From the NCBI RefSeq assembly GCF_016859285.1, contig NC_053416.1:16510501-16574500 (forward strand): a stretch of 64,000 bases of DNA, given 5' to 3'. The translations under genes and the position numbers were made by a program. The stretch's first letter is position 1. Every line of letters starts with the position of its first letter. Below are positions 1 to 11,498 of the stretch, piece after piece. The DNA comes from Xiphias gladius (taxonomy: Eukaryota > Chordata > Actinopteri > Istiophoriformes > Xiphiidae). The notes under the pieces were generated by a model that was not told where the DNA came from, searched no databases, and saw only the letters and a list, made by a program, of their open reading frames with translations.

Positions 1-1470
1 TGTCTAATGGCTTTCCCCCGGCATGAGTGGACGTGAAGCTGGTTCTACAGTTTGACACTATACTGGACTCTATACAAAGGATGCTATCACAATAGGATGT
101 GATTTTATTGAGTCATTCTAAAATCATGGGCATTGATGAAGATTTGTGAAGGAGTGTGGTGCAGGTTTGCTCGAATTTCTTCAGGAAAATCAAGCACAGG
201 CTATTGAAAACAAAGTTTGTGGATAGCTGCACCCTGCACAGACTGTTCGAATGAAGGAATGAGCATCTGATATGAATGAAAATCATCTGCCTCTGACTCT
301 ACCTGATGCTTATTCACTATATTCTTATTCTCAATAGCTTGAGAAAAGACAGAGTTGGCTCGTGTTAAAGTGTCCGATCTACCCCTTTAAGATTTCAGAT
401 ATTAAAGGGATAAGATACTTCCTGAAGCCAAGGGAAATGGAGTTGTCCCGGCTGTTGTAACATGCAAAATCGTCTACGCAAATAATCCATTTCAGGCAAA
501 AATATATCCAGCACCCAAAGTTAGATCATGGTAAAATTAATATTATTCTTGTTGTTCTGCAAAAATATATCAAATTAAGTGAAAGTTTAGGGTGGATACT
601 AGCTTATATCCCTTTAGCACTGGCCCCATTGTGCTGACGTTCCTCTAGAAAATGTTGAACAATTCTGGTTTCTTCATCTGCCAACACTCTCTGATTGTTC
701 AGCCTCGCTGCTGCTCACACTGTTTCCTCACAGACTTCGTGGTGTTGTTGTATCTCTTTCTCCTTCCTCTTCCTGCTCCATTCATATATTATGTCGTCGG
801 CAGGATGAGGATAGATATGTAGTGTGTGTAGTGTGATAAACAGTGCGCGCTGTTTATCTCCCCTGAACTGAATTAATCTAAACTTGATGATTCAGTGATA
901 TTATAAAACGAGATTTATTTATTTGTTTGGAGATTAACTTCCTTTTACTGATGTTTATAGTTTTGATGGACATAACGGAAGGAATGATATATATTGTGTT
1001 CGGTTTAAAAGTCCTTATTTGGGGGGTTTGATGGGAACTACATGAATGTTGGCCTGTTAGAGTTATAAGATGATGTATTACATCTGCTGTCAGAGTTCTG
1101 TTGTCCAGCCTGGGCTTGATGTTGCATTCAAGGTCTCGTAAAAAAAAAAAAAAAGGTCTCCCTGCTTGTTTGTACAGCAGGAACGAGAAGACCCTGTGAC
1201 AGGAAGATTCCTTCCTGCTGAAATGAGTCGAGGAAGACACTGACACTCCATGGTTGTTGTTCTTTAGCTGACGTCTTACCTCTGAATTGTGTGTTTGTTG
1301 GGGGGCGCAGTAAAATGACTATATGCTGGGATTTAATGAAAAGGGATTTAATGAAAAGGGAAAAAAAAAAAAGCCTTTCTCCTCTGATATTGTTTTAGCA
1401 GACACTGTAACCTTTAAATACCTATAGCTGTTTTTAATCCAAATAAAATCAAGGCTAATGCTTCATTACC
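1..1470. other. Gene-free upstream sequence
   Basis: I see no exon, RNA gene or complete mobile element here. The sequence is moderately AT-rich with short homopolymers, including an A-run near 1141-1155. The open frame of 122 codons on the minus strand at 878-1246 has lysine- and serine-rich, non-domain sequence and is probably chance. The stretch is best read as distal 5' flank of gsx1, but nothing in it proves this. Confidence 0.5.
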
Positions 1471-1479
1471 GGGTATTTT

Positions 1480-1880
1480 TACATAATGATCCTCATGCTG
1501 CTGCTGTTAATTTTTTTATTAACGCAATTATGGGGCTCTTAGTGGACGGGGTCAGAGAGGTCTAATTACCCTGCGTCATGCTGGTAAATAGTTGGAGGTG
1601 TCTCTGAGCAGGTGGCCCTGGAGGTAAGAGGGAGACATGGGGCATACCGAGGCGGGCAATTACTGGATGAATTTCACTTTAATAAATGTTGAGCTACATT
1701 TGGAAATTCGGATAACACAGCTTTCTGCCTAATGGGTGCTGCACTGAGGCCACTTGAGCAAGAAAATGATCTGAAAGAGGGTTTAATTAACACAAGCTAC
1801 ATGATCCAGCGAGCGCATGACAGAATGTTAAAGCAAGGGGGAGAGCACACAGCGCAGGGATAATATGAAAATTAGTGAGG
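1480..1880. promoter_or_regulatory. Candidate conserved non-coding element upstream of gsx1
   Basis: This block has a more balanced composition than its flanks, few homopolymers, and a high density of homeodomain-type core motifs: taattac, caattatg, caattactgg, ctaatggg and tttaattaac. Such blocks in gene deserts beside developmental transcription-factor genes are often enhancers. That is known for the class but only inferred here. It lies about 19 kb upstream of gsx1, the only developmental regulator in the window. No coding frame of note runs through it. Confidence 0.3.
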
Positions 1881-3280
1881 AGGATGGTGAGATGGGTAGG
1901 GAAGGGGGTTGAGGTGCCAACTTTTATTTCACAGGTTTAAAGTTGAGAATTTGCTCCTGTTTTTCCACATCGGCACAGATGCAGCAGCGTCTGTGTCACA
2001 AACATCATCAACATCTGTCTAAATGGAGATAAGACACAAGTGCAGAGCATGTGGCAACAAATGTAGTTTAATGTGATTTTGTGAAACTACATATTTATGC
2101 TATTAATAACATTTGATTTCATAATAAAGTGAAATATAATCCAAGTCTGTTAGAGTCTTTTTATTTCCCTCCATATCAGCTCAGGGGCTGTTGATTACCC
2201 GTCCAGCTGATGATGTTGGAAATCTGAAAATCTCTCTAGTCTGATCAGACTGGATCACCATCTTGTTTCCTGTTACCCATGGATACAGAAGCAGTTGCTA
2301 TAGGAGAAGGTAATCAAACATTTTTATGTTATTCCTGTAAGTTAACCAGCACTAACTTTTAAAGTTGTGTCAGCTGGTTTTAGAGAAGATCCCCATTCTT
2401 AATCTCGATGATGGAGAGCACTGTTTAACACGTTGGTCCAAAATCTCCCATAGGTGTTCAATTGGGCTGAGATCTGGTGACTGCGAAGACCGTAGCATAT
2501 GATTCACATCGTTTTCATACTCATCGAACCACTCGTGCCCTGAACTGTATGGAGGTGCCTGTTCGTTTTGTTTCTCTGCTCATTTATTCTGATTTTTCCC
2601 TTAATTCGTTTCTCCCTTTTGTTTTCTGTAGTGCCCATAATGTTGTGTAGGATTGACATGGTGACAGAGGAATCCATCACAAACTTCCTTGACTTTTTAC
2701 CTCCATCTTACATGAAGGCAAACAGCAAAAGCATTGCTGCAACCTGATTGTTAAGCTCTGAGATGAACCTTGTAGTTTCCAGCTTTCTGATGATGCACAA
2801 CACTTTTAAGTGGTACCTACTGTTGACCCTGTAGTCACTACACACCATCTGCAAACCTGCTACCTCAGCCCACCCCCCAAAACTCAGCAGGGTTATACAG
2901 TAAGTACTCTCAGCTATTTATAGCCAGTGGGTACTCAGATGAGATGGTGTTTAAAGGGAAACCTGGAAGGATGCATATGTACATGAGGTAGCTTACCCTG
3001 CAATGACATAATCACATGTTTGAAAAGTTACAATACACACAATTCAGTGTTGCACCTGCATTATGTGTCACTGAAATGACTGTGTTTTGGCCTGTAGCTC
3101 CTGTCACTTTTTTATGTTTTTAGTGTTTGTTGCACGAGCTGCACTAACGCTGCACCATATAGGTCTGTGTTATGTGTATAGAGGACGTGGGGTTTTGTTT
3201 TTGTTTAAGCAGTGTATATGTGTGGTTTTGTGCATGTAAGGTCCTCATGGTTTTACACACCGCGGTCTCCCTCCACTCTC
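1881..3280. other. Gene-free sequence around the transposase relic
   Basis: Apart from the transposase fragment at 2399-2558, no coding exon or structured repeat is recognisable. The flanks of the fragment could be further decayed transposon DNA, but no terminal inverted repeats are visible. Confidence 0.45.
2399..2558 (-). pseudogene. Relic of Tc1-like (DD34E) transposase C-terminal part
   Basis: On the minus strand 53 codons read without a stop and contain the block [18 protein letters not shown], which is characteristic of the C-terminal catalytic part of Tc1/mariner transposases; the family consensus is SPDLNPIE-LW. Upstream in frame are APPYSSG and WFDEYENDV, matching the usual spacing before that block. 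The glutamate of SPxLxPIE is the third acidic residue of the DDE triad. The codon at the spacing expected for the middle aspartate reads GAA (Glu). No inverted termini, N-terminal domain or start codon are evident, so this is a short dead fragment. Confidence 0.8.
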
Positions 3281-3289
3281 CACTGGAGC

Positions 3290-3620
3290 TAAAAGCCCCG
3301 AAACAGAACGGTAATTGCCCAATTAGGGCCCTCGCTCTGTGGGCCGCAGAGCACTATGCGCCTCCACATGCTCACGGAGTCAGATAATTGAGCTGAAAGC
3401 AAATGAACGGATGGCAGACAAACAAGCTACTAGAAAATAATTACTTGGAGTGTTTCTTTTCAGTACCTGTACAGCGAATTTCATTATTGTCAATAGCCTC
3501 TAAAGCTGCTCGAAACTGTGGTATTTGTCATTTTCATAGAGACTTGATAATGACATTAATTTGTCTTAATGGGTTGGTTCTATTGTTAAAAATAGTAAAA
3601 TGAGCAGAAATTGTCTTTCC
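3290..3620. promoter_or_regulatory. Candidate conserved non-coding element upstream of gsx1
   Basis: This roughly 330-bp block has a tight series of homeodomain-type cores (gtaattgcccaattaggg, agataattgag, aataattactt, cattaatttgtcttaatgg) plus a SOX-like attgtcaat. Composition is even compared with the AT-rich DNA that follows. Two small open frames (3172-3387 and 3403-3603) run through it but show no domain, and one lacks conserved-looking composition. I interpret it as a possible enhancer of gsx1; this needs alignment to other fish. Confidence 0.35.
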
Positions 3621-3867
3621 TCAGCAGGTAGAGAGGACTTCACCACACTCCCGTCAGGCATGAGGAGATAATTTGGTGTGCTTGTCAAATTTCCAATAAT
3701 TTGTTATATGGAACATGAGTAATGCTAATACCATTAATGTCCATTTTCCTCTAAATTCATTACTGCCCTTTTTCCCTTTTACGTTTTTAATGCCTCTGCC
3801 ATTTTTCTGTGCTTCAAGAGGTTATACCAGGACTGATTAAAAACATGCACATTTAGACTTTTGCCTC

Positions 3868-3897
3868 ATACACACACACACATGCACACACACACAT
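3868..3897. repeat. Short (CA)n microsatellite
   Basis: Interrupted cacaca tract (ca-n, then atg, then ca-n) of about 30 bases. Confidence 0.85.
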
Positions 3898-5620
3898 AAA
3901 CACATGCACATCATTTAAAACATCTGTAAGATATGCCTGCCATCAATCCTCCTCGTAAACAACTGAAGTGTCAGTTAAACCTGAAATATCAATTCAGTTT
4001 GTTAAAAAAAGGTTACATTCAATCAGTAATTCACTGACAATATCTGCTCTAAATGACAAAATTGTAAATAATCTGTACAAATCAACTTGTCAGTTGAATT
4101 TATCATTGCTATAATAGTGAACAGAGGGTGAATTTTAGAGGATCATTTGTTGTAATTCACAAATGTAAATTTGTGTTTAATGCTAGAGATATTTTCTGCG
4201 AAAAACTGAGTTTTCCCAATTACACTCAATTGTTTTTCACATTTTATTATTCCTTTAACTGCATTTGATTGCATCCAGATGATATTCAGATAGTTTTAAT
4301 ACTGTTTATTTCATTCTTTAATATTTAACTTTTGAAAGATGAGCCTATATTTTTTTCAAATAAATATCCAACAATATAGATTATAATGTTCACGACCCCT
4401 AACCTTGCAAAGATGAAATGGAAGACAGTCTTTGAAGATTAAACATTTAGTCAAAAATATTGATTAAAAATTAACAATGAAAAAAAATTGCCAACTCTCT
4501 AAATCATTTTCAAAACTATATTTTTTGTGATGATTCAGTTTTTTTCTGAATATCTGCAATGAAAGATTACGATCACTGAAAATAATAAATTGCAGACCAA
4601 GAATGAACTATCCTCAAATTCATGGATATTTTAAGTATTTTAAAGTCATATTGTAATAAGGATTAAGATACTGCTCAGCCACTCAGTCTTTGTATTTTTA
4701 TTTACATTTTAAATTTTTATTCAACATTATCTTACACACTGACAGCAAAGTCTCTTTTAGATGACTCATATAAAAATGGTGTACATAACAATACATATGA
4801 GTAAAATGTATGCTTATAAAAATTGCCAGCTTGTAAAACAAATTTAAGAACAGGTGAACAATAAAAAAATGGTTGGAGGAAGATACAAATCAAAATGAAG
4901 TGGATTAAACCATATATGTGTGTTAGATGTCCATTTTGAGAAGTAGAACGTGTCAGACTTGTTCCCAGGATATCCCACAAAATTACTAAAATACCGCCAA
5001 ACTTTGAATAAAACAGCAAAGAAAAGTGTTTAAAGTTTGAGGAGTTGGTGACCTGTTACAGCTCTAGGCAAAGGAGGCAGCTGCTGGGAGGCGATACTAG
5101 ATCTGCCTCTGTTGATGGCTCCCCGCCTGCATGTGACCCTCCAGCATCACTGGGACAAAACAACACCAAATATCCTGAACTTGTGCACAAAGTGAGTGTC
5201 CTCTGTGGCTGAAATGGAGACGGCGAGATGAGCACTTTTATCATCCATTTCCACCATCATACCTCCGACAGTCAGCAAAGGGTTGTGAAGGGAGGAAGAA
5301 GAAGAGAATGACAGCACATACAATAAACAGAAAAAAAAAAAACGAGTTTGTTGTCTAGATGTAATTTAATGCTGCTGCGTGCTTTCAACAAACATGAAAG
5401 AAAGGACATGTCCAAAACAAAAACGCAGTAAGTTAAAATGATGAACTGCTCCTGTTGAAGCCAGGATGAAAATGGAGCAACTTTATTCTAAGAAATGTTA
5501 TTTGAGGCAATAAAATTATGGCTGATGAAAATGTACTGAAGAGGAAAATTGAAATTCTGGGTTTAATCTCATGAGTCTGAGATTTTCATCAAAACTGAGA
5601 AGAATTTTGGTATTAGAGAG

Positions 5621-5625
<5 letters not shown>

Positions 5626-5691
<66 letters not shown>
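5626..5691. repeat. (TA)n microsatellite
   Basis: About 65 bases of uninterrupted alternating T and A. It is self-complementary, hence able to extrude a hairpin, and likely polymorphic and prone to assembly-length error. Confidence 0.95.
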
Positions 5692-5696
<5 letters not shown>

Positions 5697-8660
5697 TACA
5701 CTTAAACTAAATTAAATAATGTTTTACTGTGGCCATAATCCTCTACAAATAAATGCTTAGCCTGAGTTGCCAGATTAACTAATTCCTCCACTGATCTTTC
5801 ACACTTTTACATCACTCGACAAAATTTTAAAATGTTTCTCTAAATATTATTTCTTAGACAACCCTTACTAAATCTCTGGGACTTACTGAGGAAATGCATA
5901 GGTGGCACTGCTCAGTGTGCTTTGAAGCTTCCCTTCACTGGTGATTTTAACAGCCTGCAGAGGGCGCTGGTAAAAATGAAATAATATACAGTACTAATGA
6001 AAGTTAGATATTTAAACAGTTGGTCCATAATGACTTCAGTGTACAGTGAGTGGGTCATGCTACCTTATCAGAACATGAGGCAAGAAGTATTTAAATGTTG
6101 TGAGTTTGAGTTTAACGATTAATATAACTCTCCACTGAAAAAATATCATATAGTAAGGTTTTTCTTTTATATTGTAGTTATAGGTGTTAGCAATGTCCTT
6201 TTTTCAAAAGTATTTTTTAAATTCTTGCTTTGTTTGCAAATCAGAACCCTAAAGATAAGTATACAGGACTTTTCCAGTACAAAAATAATCAAATAAAATA
6301 AAAGGTTTAGTAGTAAACTGATAAACTAGATTCCAGTTTTCACTGATCTAATTAAAATAAATTAACTGCTTCAAGTGAAATTCTTTCCCTTCTCATAACC
6401 TTTCATGAATAAATACATACAACAAAGTACTTAGTATGTAAATGGGCAAACCCTAACATTTCCAGTAATTTTGCAGCCTACATTTTGGTGCCTGGAAGAG
6501 GATTGTCCTTCTGGTGTTACGACTGCAGGAGAAACATCTATAGGTCAAACTATTATGTGAACGTAACTCTAAGTTATACAGTCAGAAAATAGCTGATGGG
6601 ACCGATAGTAATTGGTAATAATAGAATGTTTTTTGTAATGAGTTATTTTTTGAGGGTACCTACGTGCTTTCCTCTTGTTCCGACCATCAGTATATGATGA
6701 TCAAACTGATGAATCCAAGGAGTTTTTCTTTTTCTTTTTTGTTCTTTTGGCATAGCAATTCCAAATTCCAGTCTCCTCTTCTGTGTACAAATATAAAAAA
6801 CTGTGTCACGTTTGATACATTTTAAATAACCATTAAGATGATACTAGTGTGAATGTGAGTGAATGTCTCCATAGTCCTGTCTTTGATCAGCCAGTATCAG
6901 CCAGTATGTCTCTGGGCTTCATGTGGGTGTGGTTTATGACCATCTAAGGCGATCTGGGCTGGATTTTCTTGCAGTTGTGGGCTTCTCCTATCTGATACTT
7001 CTAAATGTAAAGACCGCAAGGCCCAGATTTACCCCATCACCCTTGACACCAAATGACATTTTCTTATCCTGCCTTGAACGATGCTTTCACGCTTGGTGTG
7101 TGTATGTTTTGCACCTGAAGTGCTGTGGCAATTTTTTTTCTTTCTTTTACATGAAAAAACTTGGGCAGACAGCACTTTTAAGTCACCTGCAGCTGTGGCT
7201 GCTTTTCATCCTAACATCCCAACAAACACTGTACTACTGACTGTAGCTCTTATAAACATTTGCTGACTTTAAATAATATACTGATTCTCACCAAAGACTA
7301 ACTGAGTTGTGTTTCATGAGACACCTTGCAAAGTCAAAGGAGACGCTACTTTCTGCTCTGCTCATCGTCCCCAATAATCCAGTCACATTAACTTGGCAGG
7401 CAGAACTCCACCTTTTTTTCCAAAGATGGACTACAGTTGATGTCTTCATCCCCTTTTTTGGTCTGCATGAGAAGTCTTTATAATATTCTGTATGTTGGAC
7501 AAAACCTTAGAAGCACCATTCAATACTAATTACTTCAAAAGTAAGTACACATTGCATTTGTGTGTGCCTAATAAACTGGTAAGTCAGTGCAGTAATGTCT
7601 TCCATGGCATCTACTGGAAGGGTGCTGGCTGGTCTCACCAACCTATTTAACCTACCTAAGTAGATGACAGCATTTTCTGCAGCAACTTCCCTCTCAAAGC
7701 CAAACAGCTGGATGCATCTGTCTAGAGTCCATAATATGGACAGAAACCACAGCAGTCAAAACACTGTCTTCAGAGGCCGAAAATTATTTCATTTTCAAAA
7801 CAGAGACACGTGAAAACTGTGTCTACAGGTCTGTCTACAATCTGTAATCTCAGTTTACTGCATGAATTACATTTCAAAATCTATAAAAACAAAAACAAAG
7901 TTTTTTCAGTAATGTAAAAATAACTAATAATAACTCCTATAGCTAGTTGTATTTAAACCTAACTAATTAGTCAGGTAAATGACAAATCCAATCATTTTGT
8001 TATCTTAGTCCAACTAATGAGAACATATTCTGAAATCATCACATTATCTTTGATACATTATTACAAGGATTTTTTTGTCTGTGATTTTGAATATGTTGTG
8101 ACAATGACGTGTACATTTTTTCACACTCTCAAATAATTTTTCGTCCTCTGACCTGATTTTGAATGCGTAATCACGATCAGTGTACCATGACTGAATCAAA
8201 ACCTGCTACATGTTCCTTTATAATAACTGTAATGGGTTGCTTACAGTTACTGCTGTTAGTGTTGATATTTGTTCATACACTAATGCTGAAAGTAAAATGT
8301 GTTAATATCCTTCCAAGTATTACCTCTGTCTGTATTTAGGTGTGTATGAGTTTTTGCGGACTGTGGGAAATGTCATAAAGTGCTGTAAGTGCCAGCAGAT
8401 CGTTTTTTGACATGATGACTGAGCTGATGATTCATTTGCGAGGCCTGACTCCTATTTGGAGCTTTTTATGTAACACTTTGTTGAATAATACTTTTTAAAT
8501 AGAGACACTCTTGCTTTCCACAAGGCTGCTGATGGGAATTGATGTCTGAGTGTGAGGTACCTTAGGATGTTATAATGCAGACAGGAAAAGAAAGGAACAA
8601 TAATGGGGAAGAGGGATGCAAAATACATATTGTTATAAACTGTGAAATATTGGTTGTATG

Positions 8661-8677
8661 TTTTTTTTTTTTTTTTT
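8661..8677. repeat. T homopolymer
   Basis: Run of 17 T residues in gene-free DNA. Confidence 0.9.
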
Positions 8678-10363
8678 CAAAGATTTGGTCCCTTTAGCTT
8701 TTAACGTGAATACTGAGTGAATTTGTCGTGATAGAACAGGTAGTGCTGCACAGGGTTGTAATGTATAAACCTGCACACAAAATATTTAAATGCTGTGAAA
8801 CTATTAGGTGTTATTGAGGATGCACCGTGTTAAGCAGAAGATTATAAAAATCCTTTGAGAACTGAGAACTAAAGTAACTTTCTTTGCTGGTATTTCCTTT
8901 TCAGGTATTTATACTGATATGTTTTATTACACTGTACAATCCTGGGGAGACTGACCTGAGGAGCCCTTTAAAAAAAGATGTTCGCAGCCTGAGCTGTGTG
9001 GCTGGAACTCAACAAAAAAAAACTTGTTAGACAGTTCTGCTTCCGGAGAAGCATACAGCAGGGAAAAAAGAAAGTAAGTCCTATGTCTTAGCTAACTCTA
9101 GCAAAAAAAGTTATTTTTGTAAGCATTTTATTCTTTATTTATGTCCTTATAAATGTCGTGCTAGCTGAGTAGTATGCTGTGCTGGTGGTTCATGGTGATT
9201 CATGTTTCTCTATTTGTACAGATGAGGGAGATTTCACCGCGAGCCATCTTATTTCGAAAGTGATGTGATCTGCATGTTCCCCATACATGTAGTTTGCATT
9301 CATTGCAAGAATTTAGGATTTATTTATTTTTTTACTTCTCTTATTAATCTGATAATTCAAGGTTCATAGGTTAGAAATGGTTTAAATTTTTGGTTAAAAA
9401 TGTAATAGAGAAAAAGAGCATGTACGATTCAATGTTTTCATGTGCAATGATTTGATTTTATTGGGGATTTTATGCCTTAACAATAATTTTTCAATTTTTC
9501 CAATTTTGCCTTTAAAAATAATTTATATATTTCTATGTATGTAGTAAGTTGTTTTGAACTCTTTGAAATATAATTGTAATAATAATTATAATAATAATTG
9601 TTATTACTATCATTAGTAGTAGTACTAGTAGTAGTAGAAGTAGGCTAGTAGTATTAGTGTTTTGTTTGCTACTACTACCATTATAACTCTTTCAGGCTAA
9701 AACAGTATATCACCCTTGTGCATAAATGGCAATTGAGACCCACTAAACCACATTAACCAAGTATTTAAATTAAATTTAAAGGATATGCCCAGTGTCTCAT
9801 TTGAATAATTCATTGATGGTGTATCTCCACCTGCTTTTGCCTCTGTGCCAGTGTCTGAATTTGTGTGACGGAGGGGCTGAATGGTGATGTGTGACACACT
9901 CCTGATGAAAAATAACCGCAGCCCTCAGATCTGCACAACGGCTGATGAAGAATCACTGACTTTTATTGGTGCCGAATAAAAGGATGCGATGAAAGAGTCA
10001 AAGGCTGAGGGAGAGAAAGAGGGATTCAGAGGGAGGGGCGGAGGAGTGCAAAACAAGGCCCCATCCATCACACAAGTTGAGAAGACACATTCCAGTGCCC
10101 TTAGCAAGAGGATACATTCACTCAAAGTCACAATAGAGGGGGAATCTGGGAGAAGCTGGGAGGGGCACCCATCAATACACAACCTCTCCCTTGGGCTCTC
10201 TGTGCGCACAAACTCAATGCCCCTTCCAGTCCAATTCAGTTCCCTCTATAGGCATGACAAATGTACATTTTGCTTCCAATGAATGCGTTCATACTCAAAA
10301 CAACAAAACAGACCAAAAACAAAATCACGGCATGGATGCTAATAGTTAAAATTTTTAACTCCA

Positions 10364-10430
10364 CTTCTCTTCCTCCCTCCCTTTCCCTCCCTCTCTCTGA
10401 CCGTCTCTCTCTCTCTCTCTGTCTCTCTCA
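10364..10430. repeat. CT-rich polypyrimidine tract
   Basis: Near-continuous polypyrimidine stretch composed of (CT)n and CCCTCC units, about 67 bases long. Homopurine/homopyrimidine DNA of this kind may form triplex (H-DNA) structures. It also explains the RERERE-like minus-strand open frames here. Confidence 0.8.
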
Positions 10431-10663
10431 TTAATCGGAGTTGGAGAAGTTTGAGCTGGGGTTGTAGGATGTCTCTGTCTGGCAGAGTTAGTGGGGATTT
10501 TAGGGTGGAGGGAGCAGGTGATGGCTTTCTGGAGAGCACTCATTTACACTCCTCCCTTTCTCTCGCTGAGCAGCGTGAAGAGGTGGGTGAGATGAGGGGC
10601 CGCCTCCCCTCACTCCTGTGAGCTGCACCTGCCAGGGGTGAGGGGATCAATTGTGAACTCTGA

Positions 10664-11498
10664 CCTTGTACCTTCCACAATGCCCAATAATTACCCATAC
10701 CATGTAATATATACATCATACATTACGGATAGAGTAAAAAAATTCTACTTACTGGCACTGATGGTTGAGCAGCTGCAGAAACAGTTTTCACAACTGAAGA
10801 GCAAGTGGGATGTAAATAAGGGCTCCGGCTACACTCTTTTCTCCCTTAGACAAGATAAACATTGATTTAAGTATTACTAACCTGTTGCTGCATCACAATA
10901 TGTAAACTGCTGTAATTTTTACTCGAATGCTTCACTCACATCAGTGCCTGATTGTGACTTTCTTAAGTAGACTAATACCTGCACGTTCCACAACGCCCAT
11001 TGTTACCCATACCATGTAACGTGTACATCATTTATAAATGAATGGAAAACAAAAATCTTCTGGCTTTGAACTAACATAGCCGTGCAGCTGCAGAAACACG
11101 TTGCACAAGTGGGGCGCGAGTAGGATATAAGGACTCAGATTACCAGAGAAAGAAATGTAACACACTACAATCTGTAACAAGGTAGTCATGAACCTGCACC
11201 AGATATGGTCTGTACGCTAAATATGTCGAGTTAATAGTCTGGTAAAAAAAAAATCGTCAGGCTTGCAGTTCCTCCTTGTTTCCAGTTTTTATGCTAAGCT
11301 AGGATCACCACTTTGCATTTAGAGCAGATAGTCCAAGCAGCGAAAGAAAGAGCTTAAAATGAAAACAACCTAAACTGTTCTTGGACAAGATAAACTTTAA
11401 AATCTAGATACTGATAACTTGTTGCTCGCATTTCCCATCATAATATGTAAATGCTGCAGTTTTTACTTGACCATTTCATTCCATATCAGTGCCCGAGT
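10664..11498. repeat. Diverged direct duplication (about 300-bp unit; second copy with an insertion)
   Basis: Copy A spans about 10664-10960 and copy B about 10974-11498. Shared landmarks occur in the same order: ttccacaa-gccca; ttacccataccatgtaa; tacatcat; agctgcagaaaca; gacaagataaac; ttgttgct/ctgttgct; catcacaatatgtaaa or tcataatatgtaaa; and catcagtgcc-ga. Copy B carries about 230 extra bases (roughly 11143-11375) containing tccagtttttatgctaagct, which I recognise as part of a common fish interspersed repeat. The pair may be two copies of one mobile element, with copy A internally deleted, or a local tandem duplication followed by an insertion. No clean terminal repeats are visible. Confidence 0.65.

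Larger units (their letters stand above)
3621..10660. other. Gene-free AT-rich desert
   Basis: About 7 kb without any recognisable exon. It contains the (CA)n at 3868, the long (TA)n at 5626, T- and A-homopolymers, and a CT-rich tract near 10364-10430. Small open frames (for example 4732-5019 minus, 6923-7240 plus, 9925-10282 both strands) have low-complexity composition, no domain and no splice-compatible context, and I treat them as chance. It is most likely flanking DNA of gsx1. Confidence 0.5.
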
